Origin: Candidatus Paralachnospira caecorum
GTDB lineage: Bacteria > Bacillota > Clostridia > Lachnospirales > Lachnospiraceae
Reading direction: 5' to 3'
Length of the DNA: 48,876 nt
NCBI GenBank assembly: GCA_904379015.1
Contig: CAJFHG010000019.1
Coordinates: 1-48,876 of the forward strand
Shown here: positions 8,426 through 16,923 of the stretch, one piece after another
Layout: the number at the start of each line of letters is the position of its first letter
How positions within the stretch are numbered: position 1 is the first letter of the stretch
The notes under the pieces: model-generated
Seen by the model: the letters and a program-made list of their open reading frames with translations, nothing else
Told to the model about the DNA's origin: nothing
Databases searched by the model: none
Translations under genes and position numbers: made by a program

Positions 8426-9571
8426 ATGAACAGATTGAGACGGGAAACATGTAAGGAAACAGAAAAGCGGGAAAGAGGAAAGGCGGTTCTGACAATCATA
8501 CTGTCGGCAGGCCTGATCCTGGGACTGGCGGTCTATGGCCTGCTGCTTCCGGATCAGGAGGTCTCCCGGTGGGAGAGAAGGCGGCTTGCCTCTGCGCCGG
8601 AGCTGAATGGGGACACGCTTCTGTCCGGCAGCTTTATGTCGGGCATGGAGATGTATCTGCAGGACCAGTTCCCTTTCCGGGACGGGCTGCGCAGCCTGAA
8701 GGCCCTGGTGTCCTGCGGTCTGTTCCGGCAGAAGGACAGTCACGGCGTCTATACTGCCGGGGGCTATGCCGCAAAGCTCGATTATCCTCTGGATACGGAT
8801 TCTGTGGATTATGCGGCGGAGCGGTTTGCCTGTGTGTACGGACAGTATCTGGAGGAGTCCGGATCTGAGATTTATGTTTCGGTCATTCCGGACAAGAATC
8901 AGTTCCTGGCAGAGAAGAACGGATATCCCTGTCTGGATTTCGGCGCGCTCACTGAACGCCTGACGGAACAGATGCCCTACGCTTCCTATATTGAGATCGC
9001 GCCGCTGCTGGAGCTGGAAGATTATTACAGGACCGATATTCACTGGAGACAGGAGAAGATCACCGGAGTGGCCGCAGCCATGAACCGGGCCATGGGATTT
9101 GGAGACGGCCCGGAGGAGGGCTGGCAGGAGCGCCGGCTTCCGGCGCCGTTTTACGGGGTGTACCGGGGACAGTCGGCCCTGCCGATGCCTGCGGAATCGA
9201 TGGTCTGGCTGGAGACGGAGGGCATGGAAAACTGGACGGTATATGATTATGAGACCGATTCAGAAATCCCGGTCTATGATCTGGAGGCGGCGGAAGGGAT
9301 GGACCCCTATGCCCTGTTTCTCTCCGGGAGCAAATCCCTTCTGAGGATCGAAAATCCGGCGGCGCCGGAGGAAAACCGGCTGATCCTGTTCCGGGATTCC
9401 TTCGGCAGCAGCATCGCGCCGCTGCTGGCGGAGCATGTGAGGGAGCTGATCCTGGCGGATATCCGGTATATCAGTCCGGCGCTTCTGGGAGAGCTGATTT
9501 CCTTTGAAGGACGGGATGTCCTGTTTCTGTACAGCGAAAGCGTGCTGAACAACAGTGAGACGCTGAAATGA
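8426..9571 (+). CDS. DHHW-family (AlgX/AlgJ-like) acyltransfer protein
   Basis: A 381-residue membrane-anchored extracytoplasmic protein. An N-terminal positively charged stretch leads into one hydrophobic segment (residues 18-37, LTIILSAGLILGLAVYGLLL). The SGNH-like catalytic parts are visible: TDIHW with Asp204 and His206 (the variant of the DHHW signature) and FRDSFGSS with Ser325. A region ISVIPDKN-like, VSVIPDKNQFLAEKNGYP, matches the family too. Such proteins work with MBOAT acyltransferases to place acyl groups on exported polymers, so it should act with the gene at 6900. Start ATG at 8426 overlaps closely with GGAGGAGA. The third signature residue is Ile instead of His (DIHW), which is within family variation. 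Confidence 0.88.
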   Translation: MNRLRRETCKETEKRERGKAVLTIILSAGLILGLAVYGLLLPDQEVSRWERRRLASAPELNGDTLLSGSFMSGMEMYLQDQFPFRDGLRSLKALVSCGLFRQKDSHGVYTAGGYAAKLDYPLDTDSVDYAAERFACVYGQYLEESGSEIYVSVIPDKNQFLAEKNGYPCLDFGALTERLTEQMPYASYIEIAPLLELEDYYRTDIHWRQEKITGVAAAMNRAMGFGDGPEEGWQERRLPAPFYGVYRGQSALPMPAESMVWLETEGMENWTVYDYETDSEIPVYDLEAAEGMDPYALFLSGSKSLLRIENPAAPEENRLILFRDSFGSSIAPLLAEHVRELILADIRYISPALLGELISFEGRDVLFLYSESVLNNSETLK

Positions 9572-9903
9572 GACAGGGAAAAAGACCGCGGCACGGGCAT
9601 TACCCTCAGCGAGGAGCAGTACAAGGAATTCCGGCGCAGGATCGAGGCGGAGCATCTGGAGGATCTGCTTACAGTGGAGCTGATGGACTACAGAGACCTT
9701 CCGAAATATGGAAAAACCTTTGACCGGGTGGTCAGCGTAGGCATGGTGGAGCATGTGGGCAGGGACAATTACAGACTGTTCATGGACTGCGTAAAGGAAA
9801 TGCTGCCTGCGCGGCGACGTTCCACAACGGCATCATCGACCTTCATCAGATTCTGTTCACCAAAGGGATCAACAACGAGCTGCCCATGGTGAGATGGTAC
9901 TAA
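9572..9903 (+). pseudogene. Cyclopropane-fatty-acyl-phospholipid synthase remnant
   Basis: A broken SAM-dependent CFA synthase. Frame 2 carries GTGITLSEEQYKEF from about 9590, then LLTVELMDYRDLPKYG and FDRVVSVGMVEHVGRDNY, the usual middle part with the Glu-His substrate motif. Near 9805 it is joined, with a frame change, to CAATFHNGIIDLHQILFTKG and NNELPMVRWY in frame 1, which is the normal end of the family, closed by TAA at 9901-9903. The N-terminal SAM-binding half and about 150 residues between the two pieces are missing. It sits directly after the DHHW gene and meets the LysR stop codon head-on. Not expected to be functional. Confidence 0.82.
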
Positions 9904-10808
9904 AGGGAATCCGGAACATTCTCCAGGATCATCCGCTCCAGCTCCCGGGCAGCGATGCTCAGAAGCTGGTCCGTCCGTTTGGCGAAACAGACGGACCGGA
10001 GCGGGATCGGTTCCGTGAGCTGAAGGGGGATGACAGAAGCTTCATCCTCTCCGGCCAGAAATTCTTCCGGGACAAACCCGATCCCCAGATTGTTTTTGAC
10101 CATGGGAAGAATCTGGTCTGCGGTCGCCGCCTCGATATCGGGCGAGAACAGCAGGCCGTGCTTCAGAAACCATTCTGAGTAAAATTCATACGTCATTGTC
10201 TGGATTCCAAGGGAGATCAGAGGATATCCGGCGATGGTCTGCAGGGAAACTGCTTCTCTGGCCAGGTCTGAAAAGGCGGGGCCGCAGACGGCGGTTTCCT
10301 GTATTTTTTTGACCCTTTTTACGGTGAGGGACCTGCGGCTGCTGACGGAGGGCGTCAGCGTTGTGACCAGCGCGATGTCGGCCTGGTTATTTTCCAGCGC
10401 GGAGAGGGCCTGGGGCGTGGAATGATTGGAGATCCGCAGGCGCACACCCGGCCAGCGGCTGTGAAAGCTCTGGAGGACCGGCAGGAGAAAGCAGCGGAGG
10501 GCGACCTCGCTGGCGGCGATGGAGATGGTCCCGTTCTGCAGATTTTTTTCCATGGACAGCTCCTCTTCGCCGGCATGGATCTGTTCCACCGCGATGCGGA
10601 TATGGGAATACAGCCGCTCTCCCTCCGGCGTCAGACGGACGCCGCGGTTGGAACGCACAAAAAGGGTGCAGCCCAGCTGGCTTTCCAGGTTCTGGATGGT
10701 GCGGGTGACATTGGGCTGGTTGCTCATCAGGAGCGAGGCGGCCTGGGTGAAGTTCCGGCATTTGGCGACATAATAGAAGACACGGTAATAATCGTAGCTG
10801 ATGAACAT
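9900..10808 (-). CDS. LysR-family transcriptional regulator
   Basis: A 302-residue LysR-type regulator of usual length. The N-terminal winged helix-turn-helix spans about residues 1-60: FYYVAKCRNFTQAASLL, then NQPNVTRTIQNLESQLG and LFVRSNRGVRLTPEGERL. A linker helix and a periplasmic-binding-protein fold for the effector follow, with strands such as GTISIAASEVALRCFLLPVL and ADIALVTTLTP. Start ATG at 10806-10808 follows AAAGGAAAC. It diverges from the MATE transporter at 10956, and the 150-base gap contains a small dyad (ATGTT, A, AACAT at 10851-10861) upstream of the MATE promoter, so control of the transporter is likely. The effector is unknown. Confidence 0.9.
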   Translation of the reverse strand: MFISYDYYRVFYYVAKCRNFTQAASLLMSNQPNVTRTIQNLESQLGCTLFVRSNRGVRLTPEGERLYSHIRIAVEQIHAGEEELSMEKNLQNGTISIAASEVALRCFLLPVLQSFHSRWPGVRLRISNHSTPQALSALENNQADIALVTTLTPSVSSRRSLTVKRVKKIQETAVCGPAFSDLAREAVSLQTIAGYPLISLGIQTMTYEFYSEWFLKHGLLFSPDIEAATADQILPMVKNNLGIGFVPEEFLAGEDEASVIPLQLTEPIPLRSVCFAKRTDQLLSIAARELERMILENVPDSL

Positions 10809-10864
10809 GGTCAGTTTCCTTTCTGTTATATCAAATTAGCATGACAGCGATGTTAAACATGTAT

Positions 10865-10893
10865 TTTACATATTTTTATGGCTGTATTATAAT
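10865..10893 (+). promoter_or_regulatory. Promoter of the MATE transporter gene
   Basis: A -35 TTTACA (10865-10870) and perfect -10 TATAAT (10888-10893) are 17 bases apart. Just upstream is the short dyad ATGTT-A-AACAT (10851-10861), at a place where a LysR protein could bind. Confidence 0.75.
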
Positions 10894-10955
10894 GGAAAAA
10901 CCGGCGCGGGTCAACCAACGCAGATTCAGCCCGGCCAGTGAGGAGGAAAACGTGT

Positions 10956-12287
10956 ATGAACAGAGATTTGACAGTGGGAAAACCGTCGTCGGTGCTGTGG
11001 AAATTCTGCCTGCCGCTTTTCGGCAGCATCATATTTCAGCAGCTGTACAATATTGCCGACAGCTTTGTGGCGGGAAAGTTCGTCAGTGAAGAAGCCCTGG
11101 CGGCCGTGGGAAACGGATATGAGATCACCCTGATTTTTATCGCCTTTGCCTTCGGGTGCAACATAGGCTGCTCCGTGATCGTTTCGCAGCTGTTCGGAGC
11201 AAAGCGGTATAAAGAACTGAAAACCGCCGTTTACACTACGCTGATCGCCAGCGGTGTTCTGTGCGCGGTGCTCATGGCGGCAGGCACGGCGTTCTGTACG
11301 GACCTTCTTCATCTGATCCGCACGCCGGACAATGTACTGGCGGATTCCAGGCTGTATCTGGATATCTACATCCTGAGCCTGCCCTTTGTATTTTATTATA
11401 ATGTGGCCAGCGGGATCTTTTCGGCGCTGGGAGATTCCAGGACTCCCTTCATTTTCCTGGCGGCGTCATCAACCGCCAATATCGGCATGGACATTTATTT
11501 TGTGACCGTGTTCAAAATGGGAGTCGCGGGTGTCGCCTGGGCCACGCTGATCTGTCAGGGGATCAGCTGCGTGCTGGCGATCGTGGTGGTATTTTTCCGG
11601 TTCAGACAGATTCCCACGGAGGGAAAGGTGAAGCTGTTCTCCTGGGAATTGTTCAGAAAAATAACGGCTGTGGCGGTGCCCAGCATTCTGCAGCAGAGTT
11701 TTATTTCCGTAGGAAATATCGTGATCCAGAGTGTGATCAATTCCTTCGGATCCAGCGTCATGGCGGGGTATTCCGCGGCGGTCAAGCTGAATAACCTGGT
11801 GATCACCTCCTTTACGACGCTGGGGAACGGCATATCCAATTTTACAGGCCAGAATCTGGGGGCCGGGAAACTGGATCGGATCCGGGCCGGGTTCCGGGCG
11901 GGGCTCAGGCTGGTGTGGATCCTCTGTGTGCCGCTTGTGCTGCTCTATCTCTTCGGCGGAAGCTGGCTTGTCCGTCTGTTCCTCAACGACGCGGGCGGCA
12001 CGGCAGCGGAGACAGGAGTGGCCTTCCTGCGGATCGTCGCGCCCTTTTACTTCGTGGTATCGGCCAAGCTGGTATCGGACGGCGTACTGCGCGGCGCCGG
12101 AATGATGGGAAAATTCATGGCGGCCACCTTCAGCGATCTGATCCTGCGGGTGGTGCTGGCCTTTGTCTTTTCCATTCCCTTCGGGAGCACGGGGATCTGG
12201 TTCGCGTGGCCTGTCGGTTGGACGGTGGCCACCGCGCTGTCGATCTTCTTTTACAGAACAGGCCAGTGGAACAGACAGAATTCTTAG
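10956..12287 (+). CDS. MATE-family efflux transporter
   Basis: A 443-residue multidrug and toxin extrusion type transporter with 12 predicted membrane helices in two halves. Family-like parts include KFCLPLFGSIIFQQLYNIADSF near the start, GNGYEITLIFIAFAFGCN, and in the second half LQQSFISVGNIVIQSVINSFG and FTGQNLGAGKLDRIRAGF. Such proteins export drugs or metabolites using Na+ or H+ gradients. I take the ATG at 10956, seven to nine bases after GAGGAGG; the GTG at 10938 overlaps that ribosome binding site. It is divergent from a LysR regulator that probably controls it. The substrate is not indicated by sequence. Confidence 0.92.
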   Translation: MNRDLTVGKPSSVLWKFCLPLFGSIIFQQLYNIADSFVAGKFVSEEALAAVGNGYEITLIFIAFAFGCNIGCSVIVSQLFGAKRYKELKTAVYTTLIASGVLCAVLMAAGTAFCTDLLHLIRTPDNVLADSRLYLDIYILSLPFVFYYNVASGIFSALGDSRTPFIFLAASSTANIGMDIYFVTVFKMGVAGVAWATLICQGISCVLAIVVVFFRFRQIPTEGKVKLFSWELFRKITAVAVPSILQQSFISVGNIVIQSVINSFGSSVMAGYSAAVKLNNLVITSFTTLGNGISNFTGQNLGAGKLDRIRAGFRAGLRLVWILCVPLVLLYLFGGSWLVRLFLNDAGGTAAETGVAFLRIVAPFYFVVSAKLVSDGVLRGAGMMGKFMAATFSDLILRVVLAFVFSIPFGSTGIWFAWPVGWTVATALSIFFYRTGQWNRQNS

Positions 12288-12299
12288 CATGATATTAAT

Positions 12300-12328
12300 T
12301 TGACATTTGCAGGCTGCTTCTCTATAAT
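12300..12328 (+). promoter_or_regulatory. Consensus promoter of the 599-residue membrane protein gene
   Basis: A perfect -35 TTGACA (12300-12305) and perfect -10 TATAAT (12323-12328) with a 17-base spacer, 35 bases before the start codon. This is about as strong a vegetative promoter as can be written. No operator-like dyad is visible. Confidence 0.88.
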
Positions 12329-12362
12329 GAAATAACCAATCAAAGAAAGGAATCACAGGACC

Positions 12363-14162
12363 ATGGATCTTTTTACATTTTTTGATTTCGGACAGGGAGG
12401 CGCCTGGGGCGGACAGAGGGAGAAAAGGGAAAGGCAGGCCAGACAGCCGAAGCCTCCGAAATGCGGGCCGGTGGCCAGGGTGCTGATCAGTCTGCTGATC
12501 ACGATTGTTTTCGGGGCTGTTTACTTTTACTTTCAGCTGCCGGCGCTGAATTTCCGGGATGAGGGATTTTATCTGTTTCTGATCCTGCTGTGCATTGTAT
12601 TTGCGGTCTGCATGGTGATCCTGCAGGGATTCCGCTCGAACTCGGTCAGGGAATATGTTTCCTATACAAAGAAGAACCTGATGATTCCTTTTGGGATCAC
12701 AGTGGTGCTGCTGGCTGTGCTGGCGGTGGGATCGGTGACCGGGTGGATCGTGTTCCGGGCGAAGGCTTATTCTGAGCTGATGCCCATGGAAGAGGGGGAT
12801 TTCTCGGCGGAAGTGGCGGAGATCGACTGGGACCAGATCCCGATGCTGGACGCGGATTCCGCCAATAATCTGGCCAACAGAAAGCTGGGCGAGCTGAGCG
12901 ATCTGGTCAGCCAGTTTACCGTGGACGACGCGTCGGCCCAGATCAATTACAACGGCCGGCCCGTCCGGGTGAATTATCTGAATTACAGCGGATTTTTCAA
13001 ATGGTGGAACAACCAGAGCGAAGGAATTCCCGCCTATATCATGATCGATATGCGGACGCAGGAGGTGGAAGTGGTCCGGCTGGAGGAACGGATCCGGTAT
13101 TCGCCCTCCGAGTATCTCAACCGGGATCTGAACCGTCATCTTCGCTTCCAGTATCCGACCTTCATGTTTGACGATGTCAATTTTGAAGTGGATGACAACG
13201 GCACGCCTTACTGGGTGGCGTCTGTGGTGGAAAAGCGGATCGGCCTCTTCGGCGGAAAGGATATCAAGGGAGCGGTGCTTCTCAATGCCGTCACCGGTGA
13301 ATCGGAATATTATGAGATCGCTGACGTGCCCACCTGGGTGGACCGGGTATATCAGGCGGACCTGATCATGGAGCAGTATGATTATTACGGCCAGTATCAC
13401 AACGGCTTCTGGAATTCCATCTTTGGCCAGAATGACTGTACGATTGCCACGGACGGATACAATTATATCGCTCAGGACGATGATGTGTGGGTTTACACAG
13501 GCGTCACTTCTGTAACGGACGACCGGGGCAATATCGGTTTTATCCTGGTCAATCAGCGGACAAAGGAGGCCCATTATTATTCCTGCGCCGGCGCGGAGGA
13601 GTATTCAGCCATGTCTTCGGCGGAGGGCGCGCTGCAGCAGTATCAATATACGGCCACATTCCCGCTTCTGCTCAATATTTCCGACCAGCCGACGTATTTT
13701 ATGGCCATGAAGGACGCGGCGGGGCTGGTGAAAATGTATGCCATGGTCAATGTGCAGCAGTACCAGATCGTGGCCACAGGCACCACAGTGGAGAACTGTC
13801 AGCAGAATTATCACGATCTGATGGTGGAAAACGGGATTCTGGAGGAAGAGGAAGCTGTGCCGGAGGGAACGGACGAAAATGGAAACGGACAGAGCGGAAC
13901 GGGACAGGACGGAACAGACCAGGAGCCGGAGCAGAGTGCGCCGGACGGAACGGTGACGGGCCGGATCGCGGAAATCCGCTCGGCGGTCATCGACGGCAAT
14001 ACCTGTTATTACCTGCGCCTGGAAAACTCGGAGGATTATTATACGGTGAACGCGGGAGAATATCCGGCCGCCGTGATCCTGAATGTGGGAGACCAGATCA
14101 CGATCTCCTATTACGGGGAAACCGGGCCGATCCGGGAAGGAACGGACCTGCGGACGGAATAA
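12363..14162 (+). CDS. Membrane protein of unknown function with C-terminal OB-like domain
   Basis: A 599-residue protein I cannot assign to a named family. It opens with a basic cytosolic segment (residues 1-35, rich in Arg, Lys, Gln), then three hydrophobic helices near 36-57, 68-90 and 105-130. The remaining 460 residues should be extracellular: a large acidic, Tyr- and Asp-rich domain with DQIPMLDADSANNLANRKLG and many aromatic strands, a Gly/Thr/Gln-rich linker around 495-520, and a last 70-residue segment (GRIAEIRSAVIDGNTCYYLR to ITISYYGETGPI) that reads like a small beta-barrel. It is a single-gene unit behind a consensus promoter, so it is probably well expressed. No catalytic motif is apparent. 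Confidence 0.8.
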   Translation: MDLFTFFDFGQGGAWGGQREKRERQARQPKPPKCGPVARVLISLLITIVFGAVYFYFQLPALNFRDEGFYLFLILLCIVFAVCMVILQGFRSNSVREYVSYTKKNLMIPFGITVVLLAVLAVGSVTGWIVFRAKAYSELMPMEEGDFSAEVAEIDWDQIPMLDADSANNLANRKLGELSDLVSQFTVDDASAQINYNGRPVRVNYLNYSGFFKWWNNQSEGIPAYIMIDMRTQEVEVVRLEERIRYSPSEYLNRDLNRHLRFQYPTFMFDDVNFEVDDNGTPYWVASVVEKRIGLFGGKDIKGAVLLNAVTGESEYYEIADVPTWVDRVYQADLIMEQYDYYGQYHNGFWNSIFGQNDCTIATDGYNYIAQDDDVWVYTGVTSVTDDRGNIGFILVNQRTKEAHYYSCAGAEEYSAMSSAEGALQQYQYTATFPLLLNISDQPTYFMAMKDAAGLVKMYAMVNVQQYQIVATGTTVENCQQNYHDLMVENGILEEEEAVPEGTDENGNGQSGTGQDGTDQEPEQSAPDGTVTGRIAEIRSAVIDGNTCYYLRLENSEDYYTVNAGEYPAAVILNVGDQITISYYGETGPIREGTDLRTE

Positions 14163-14242
14163 AAGCGCTTTCTGCGGAAAACTGAAAAACGGATCTTCCT
14201 GCCGGGAAAAGAAGAAAATCCTTTCTGCGGCAGGGTGTAAGC

Positions 14243-14265
14243 AGCCCCGGCGATCTGCCGGGGCT
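14243..14265 (+). terminator. Hairpin after the unknown membrane protein gene
   Basis: A perfect nine-pair GC-rich hairpin: AGCCCCGGC (14243-14251), loop GATCT, GCCGGGGCT (14257-14265). The tail GTCTTG is short in T, and the next promoter begins inside it at 14269, so termination may be partial. Confidence 0.6.
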
Positions 14266-14268
14266 GTC

Positions 14269-14297
14269 TTGACAAACAACGGTCTCTGTCATACACT
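14269..14297 (+). promoter_or_regulatory. Promoter of feoB
   Basis: A perfect -35 TTGACA (14269-14274), 17-base spacer and -10 TACACT (14292-14297). Transcription should start near 14304, just before the Fur-like box. Confidence 0.75.
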
Positions 14298-14310
14298 GGT
14301 GGTGGTTTGG

Positions 14311-14334
14311 TGATAATTGAGAATCGATATCAAT
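14311..14334 (+). promoter_or_regulatory. Fur-like box before feoB
   Basis: The sequence from 14312 reads GATAAT, T, GAGAAT, C, GATATC, which fits the array of three GATAAT-type hexamers recognised by ferric uptake regulators with one extra base in the middle. It lies just downstream of the likely transcription start, so a bound repressor would block feoB when iron is plentiful. Binding is inferred. Confidence 0.6.
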
Positions 14335-14406
14335 AACAGAATCCGTGCCGGCGGCGCTGTTTCGCGGGACATGGCGCGGATACCGATCATGACGGGGAGA
14401 TAAGAG

Positions 14407-16776
14407 ATGACAGAGACAAAAAAAATAACATTAAAGGAGCTGCCGGTGGGAAAAACTGCCACGATCCGCTCAGTGGGCGGGGAAGGGGCCCTGCGGCAGC
14501 ATTTTCTTGATATGGGTGTGATCCCCACGGCCGATATTACCATGGTCAAGCTGGCGCCCATGGGGGATCCGGCGGAGTTCCGCATTCACAGCTACGAGCT
14601 GACCCTGCGGCTGGCGGACGCGGAAAAGATCGAGATCGAGAACATCAGGGACGTGCAGGGGCAGGAGGCGCCCCGGGAGCGGAAACCCTACATATCCCAT
14701 CCGGGTCTGGGTGAGGGCGGAAAATACCATGTGAAGGCGGACGAACACCCGCTTCCGGAAGGGGAAACTCTGACTTTCGCGCTGGCCGGCAATCAGAACT
14801 GCGGGAAAACAACGCTGTTCAACCAGCTGACCGGCTCCAACCAGCATGTGGGGAATTTCCCCGGCGTAACGGTGGACAGGAAGGACGGGCCGATCAAGGG
14901 CCATCCGGATACGCTGGTGACAGACCTGCCGGGCATCTATTCCATGTCGCCCTATTCCAGTGAGGAGATCGTGACCAGACAATATGTGCTGGATGAGCAT
15001 CCCAGGGGGATCATCAATATCGTGGACGCGACCAACATAGAGCGGAACCTGTGCCTGACCATGCAGCTGATGGAGCTGGACATTCCCATGGTGCTGGCTC
15101 TTAATATGATGGATGAGGTGAAGGAGAACGGCGGTTCCATCCGGGTCAACGAGCTGGAGGAAATGCTGGGGATTCCGGTGGTTCCCATATCCGCGGCGAA
15201 AAATGAAGGAATCCAGGAGCTGGTGGATCATGCCATTCATGTGGCAAAATATCAGGAGCGGCCGGGCCGGCAGGACTTCTGCGACGCCAATGATCACGGC
15301 GGCGCCGTCCACCGGTGTCTCCACGGGATCATGCATCTGATTGAGGATCACGCGAAAAAGGCGGGAATCCCGCTGCGGTTCGCGGCCAGCAAGCTGGCGG
15401 AAGGGGATCCGCTGGTGATGGATAAACTGGATCTGGATAAAAATGAAAAAGAAATGCTGGAGCATATTATCAGACAGATGGAGGAGGAACGGGGACTCGA
15501 CCGGGCGGCCGCCATCGCGGATATGCGCTACAGCTTCATCGAAAAAATCTGCCGGGAAACGGTGGTGAAGCCCAGAGAGAGCAAAGAGCATTCCAGAAGC
15601 GTGAAGATGGATAAGATCCTGACGGGAAAATACACGGCGATCCCGGCCTTCATCGCCATTATGGGCCTGGTGTTCTGGCTGACCTTCAATGTGATCGGAG
15701 CCTGGCTTTCCGGTCTTCTGGAGATGCTGATCGGCTGGCTGACGGACCTGACCGCCTCGGCGCTGGCGGCCGCCAATGTGAATGAAGTGCTCCGCTCCCT
15801 TGTGATCGACGGAATTTTCAACGGCGTGGGAAGCGTCCTGAGCTTTCTTCCCACGATCGTGACCCTGTTTTTCTTCCTGTCCATTCTCGAGGACAGCGGA
15901 TACATGGCCAGGGTGGCCTTTGTGATGGATAAGCTGCTGAGAAAGATCGGCCTGTCCGGCCGGAGTATCGTTCCCATGCTCATCGGTTTCGGATGCACGG
16001 TGCCGGGGGTCATGGCCAGCAGGACGCTGCCCTCAGAGCGGGACCGGAAAATGACGATCCTGCTGACGCCCTTTATGAGCTGCTCGGCCAAGATCCCGAT
16101 CTACGCGTTTTTTGCGGCGGCCTTCTTCCCCGGAAGGGGCGCTCTGGTGATGATCGAGCTTTATGTGATCGGCATTGCGGCGGGAATCCTCATGGCGCTT
16201 CTGTTCCGGAAAACTCTGTTTAAGGGGGAAGCGGTTCCCTTTGTGATGGAGCTTCCCAACTACCGGATGCCGGGAGCGAAAAACGTGGTCCGGCTTTTGT
16301 GGGATAAGGCGAAGGATTTCCTTCAGAGGGCCTTCACCATCATTTTTGTGGCAACGATCGTGATCTGGTTTTTGCAGACCTTTGATCCCCATCTGAATCT
16401 GGTGACAGATTCCAGATACAGCATTCTGGCAGTGGTCGCCAGTGTGATCGCGCCGGTATTCGCGCCGCTGGGATTTGGGGACTGGAGAATCTCCACGGCT
16501 CTGATCACCGGCGTGATGGCGAAGGAAAGCGTGGTCGCGACGCTTTCCATGCTGTTTGGCTCCACCGCCAATCTGGTGGCGGCCATCACGCCTCTGGCCG
16601 CGGCCAGCCTTCTGGTCTTCTGCCTGCTTTACACACCCTGCGTGGCCGCGGTGTCCGCGGTCAAACGGGAACTGGGCGGAAAATGGGCGCTGGGAGTCGT
16701 GGCGGGACAGTGCGTGATTGCCTGGATCGCCGCCCTGCTGGTGAGACTGATCGGAATGGCCTTCGGCCTCGGATAA
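14407..16776 (+). CDS. feoB: Ferrous iron transporter, FeoA-FeoB fusion
   Basis: A 789-residue fusion. Residues 1-78 are a FeoA/SH3-like domain (LKELPVGKTATIRSVGG, LRQHFLDMGVIPTADITM). A linker leads to the FeoB G-domain with G1 at 128-135 (GNQNCGKT), the switch NFPGVTVDRK, G3 DLPGIYSMSPYSSEE near 174 and G4 NMMDE. The membrane part has the two Gate segments GFGCTVPGVMASRTLPSERD and TPFMSCSAKIPIYAFFAAAF with their cysteines. It imports Fe(II), with GTP hydrolysis needed for activity. FeoA is normally a separate small gene; fusion is known in Clostridia. A Fur-like box overlaps the transcript start. The usual FeoB-associated Cys-rich membrane protein is not next to it but at 27523. Confidence 0.96.
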   Translation: MTETKKITLKELPVGKTATIRSVGGEGALRQHFLDMGVIPTADITMVKLAPMGDPAEFRIHSYELTLRLADAEKIEIENIRDVQGQEAPRERKPYISHPGLGEGGKYHVKADEHPLPEGETLTFALAGNQNCGKTTLFNQLTGSNQHVGNFPGVTVDRKDGPIKGHPDTLVTDLPGIYSMSPYSSEEIVTRQYVLDEHPRGIINIVDATNIERNLCLTMQLMELDIPMVLALNMMDEVKENGGSIRVNELEEMLGIPVVPISAAKNEGIQELVDHAIHVAKYQERPGRQDFCDANDHGGAVHRCLHGIMHLIEDHAKKAGIPLRFAASKLAEGDPLVMDKLDLDKNEKEMLEHIIRQMEEERGLDRAAAIADMRYSFIEKICRETVVKPRESKEHSRSVKMDKILTGKYTAIPAFIAIMGLVFWLTFNVIGAWLSGLLEMLIGWLTDLTASALAAANVNEVLRSLVIDGIFNGVGSVLSFLPTIVTLFFFLSILEDSGYMARVAFVMDKLLRKIGLSGRSIVPMLIGFGCTVPGVMASRTLPSERDRKMTILLTPFMSCSAKIPIYAFFAAAFFPGRGALVMIELYVIGIAAGILMALLFRKTLFKGEAVPFVMELPNYRMPGAKNVVRLLWDKAKDFLQRAFTIIFVATIVIWFLQTFDPHLNLVTDSRYSILAVVASVIAPVFAPLGFGDWRISTALITGVMAKESVVATLSMLFGSTANLVAAITPLAAASLLVFCLLYTPCVAAVSAVKRELGGKWALGVVAGQCVIAWIAALLVRLIGMAFGLG

Positions 16777-16801
16777 AAAATCAGATTCCGGGAACTGAGT
16801 C

Positions 16802-16831
16802 TTGTGCGGAGCGTATGGTCTGTGGTAGAAT
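16802..16831 (+). promoter_or_regulatory. Probable promoter of the accessory catabolic block
   Basis: A -35 TTGTGC (16802-16807) and -10 TAGAAT (16826-16831) with an 18-base spacer, in the gap after feoB and about 90 bases before the aminotransferase ATG at 16924. Confidence 0.5.
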
Positions 16832-16923
16832 AGAAGCAGGACGTGAACAGCGATTCACAAGATGAAAGCCGGAATCCAGATTCCGGCGCGGCAGGCATAC
16901 AGGCAGGAACAGGAGGGAATCTT

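Noticed and set aside
11469-13574. Long minus-strand reading frame of 701 codons opposite the MATE and unknown membrane protein genes
   Set aside because: Its sequence is rich in His, Arg, Pro and Gln with no domain, and it mirrors two real genes on the other strand with good promoters and ribosome sites. This is a typical shadow in G+C-rich DNA.
14470-15591. Minus-strand reading frame of 373 codons over feoB
   Set aside because: Opposite a full FeoA-FeoB gene with G-domain motifs; no support of its own.
16843-16923. N-terminal extension of the aminotransferase from 16843
   Set aside because: No ribosome site there and the extra 27 residues are unlike the family; ATG 16924 has AGGAGGGAA.
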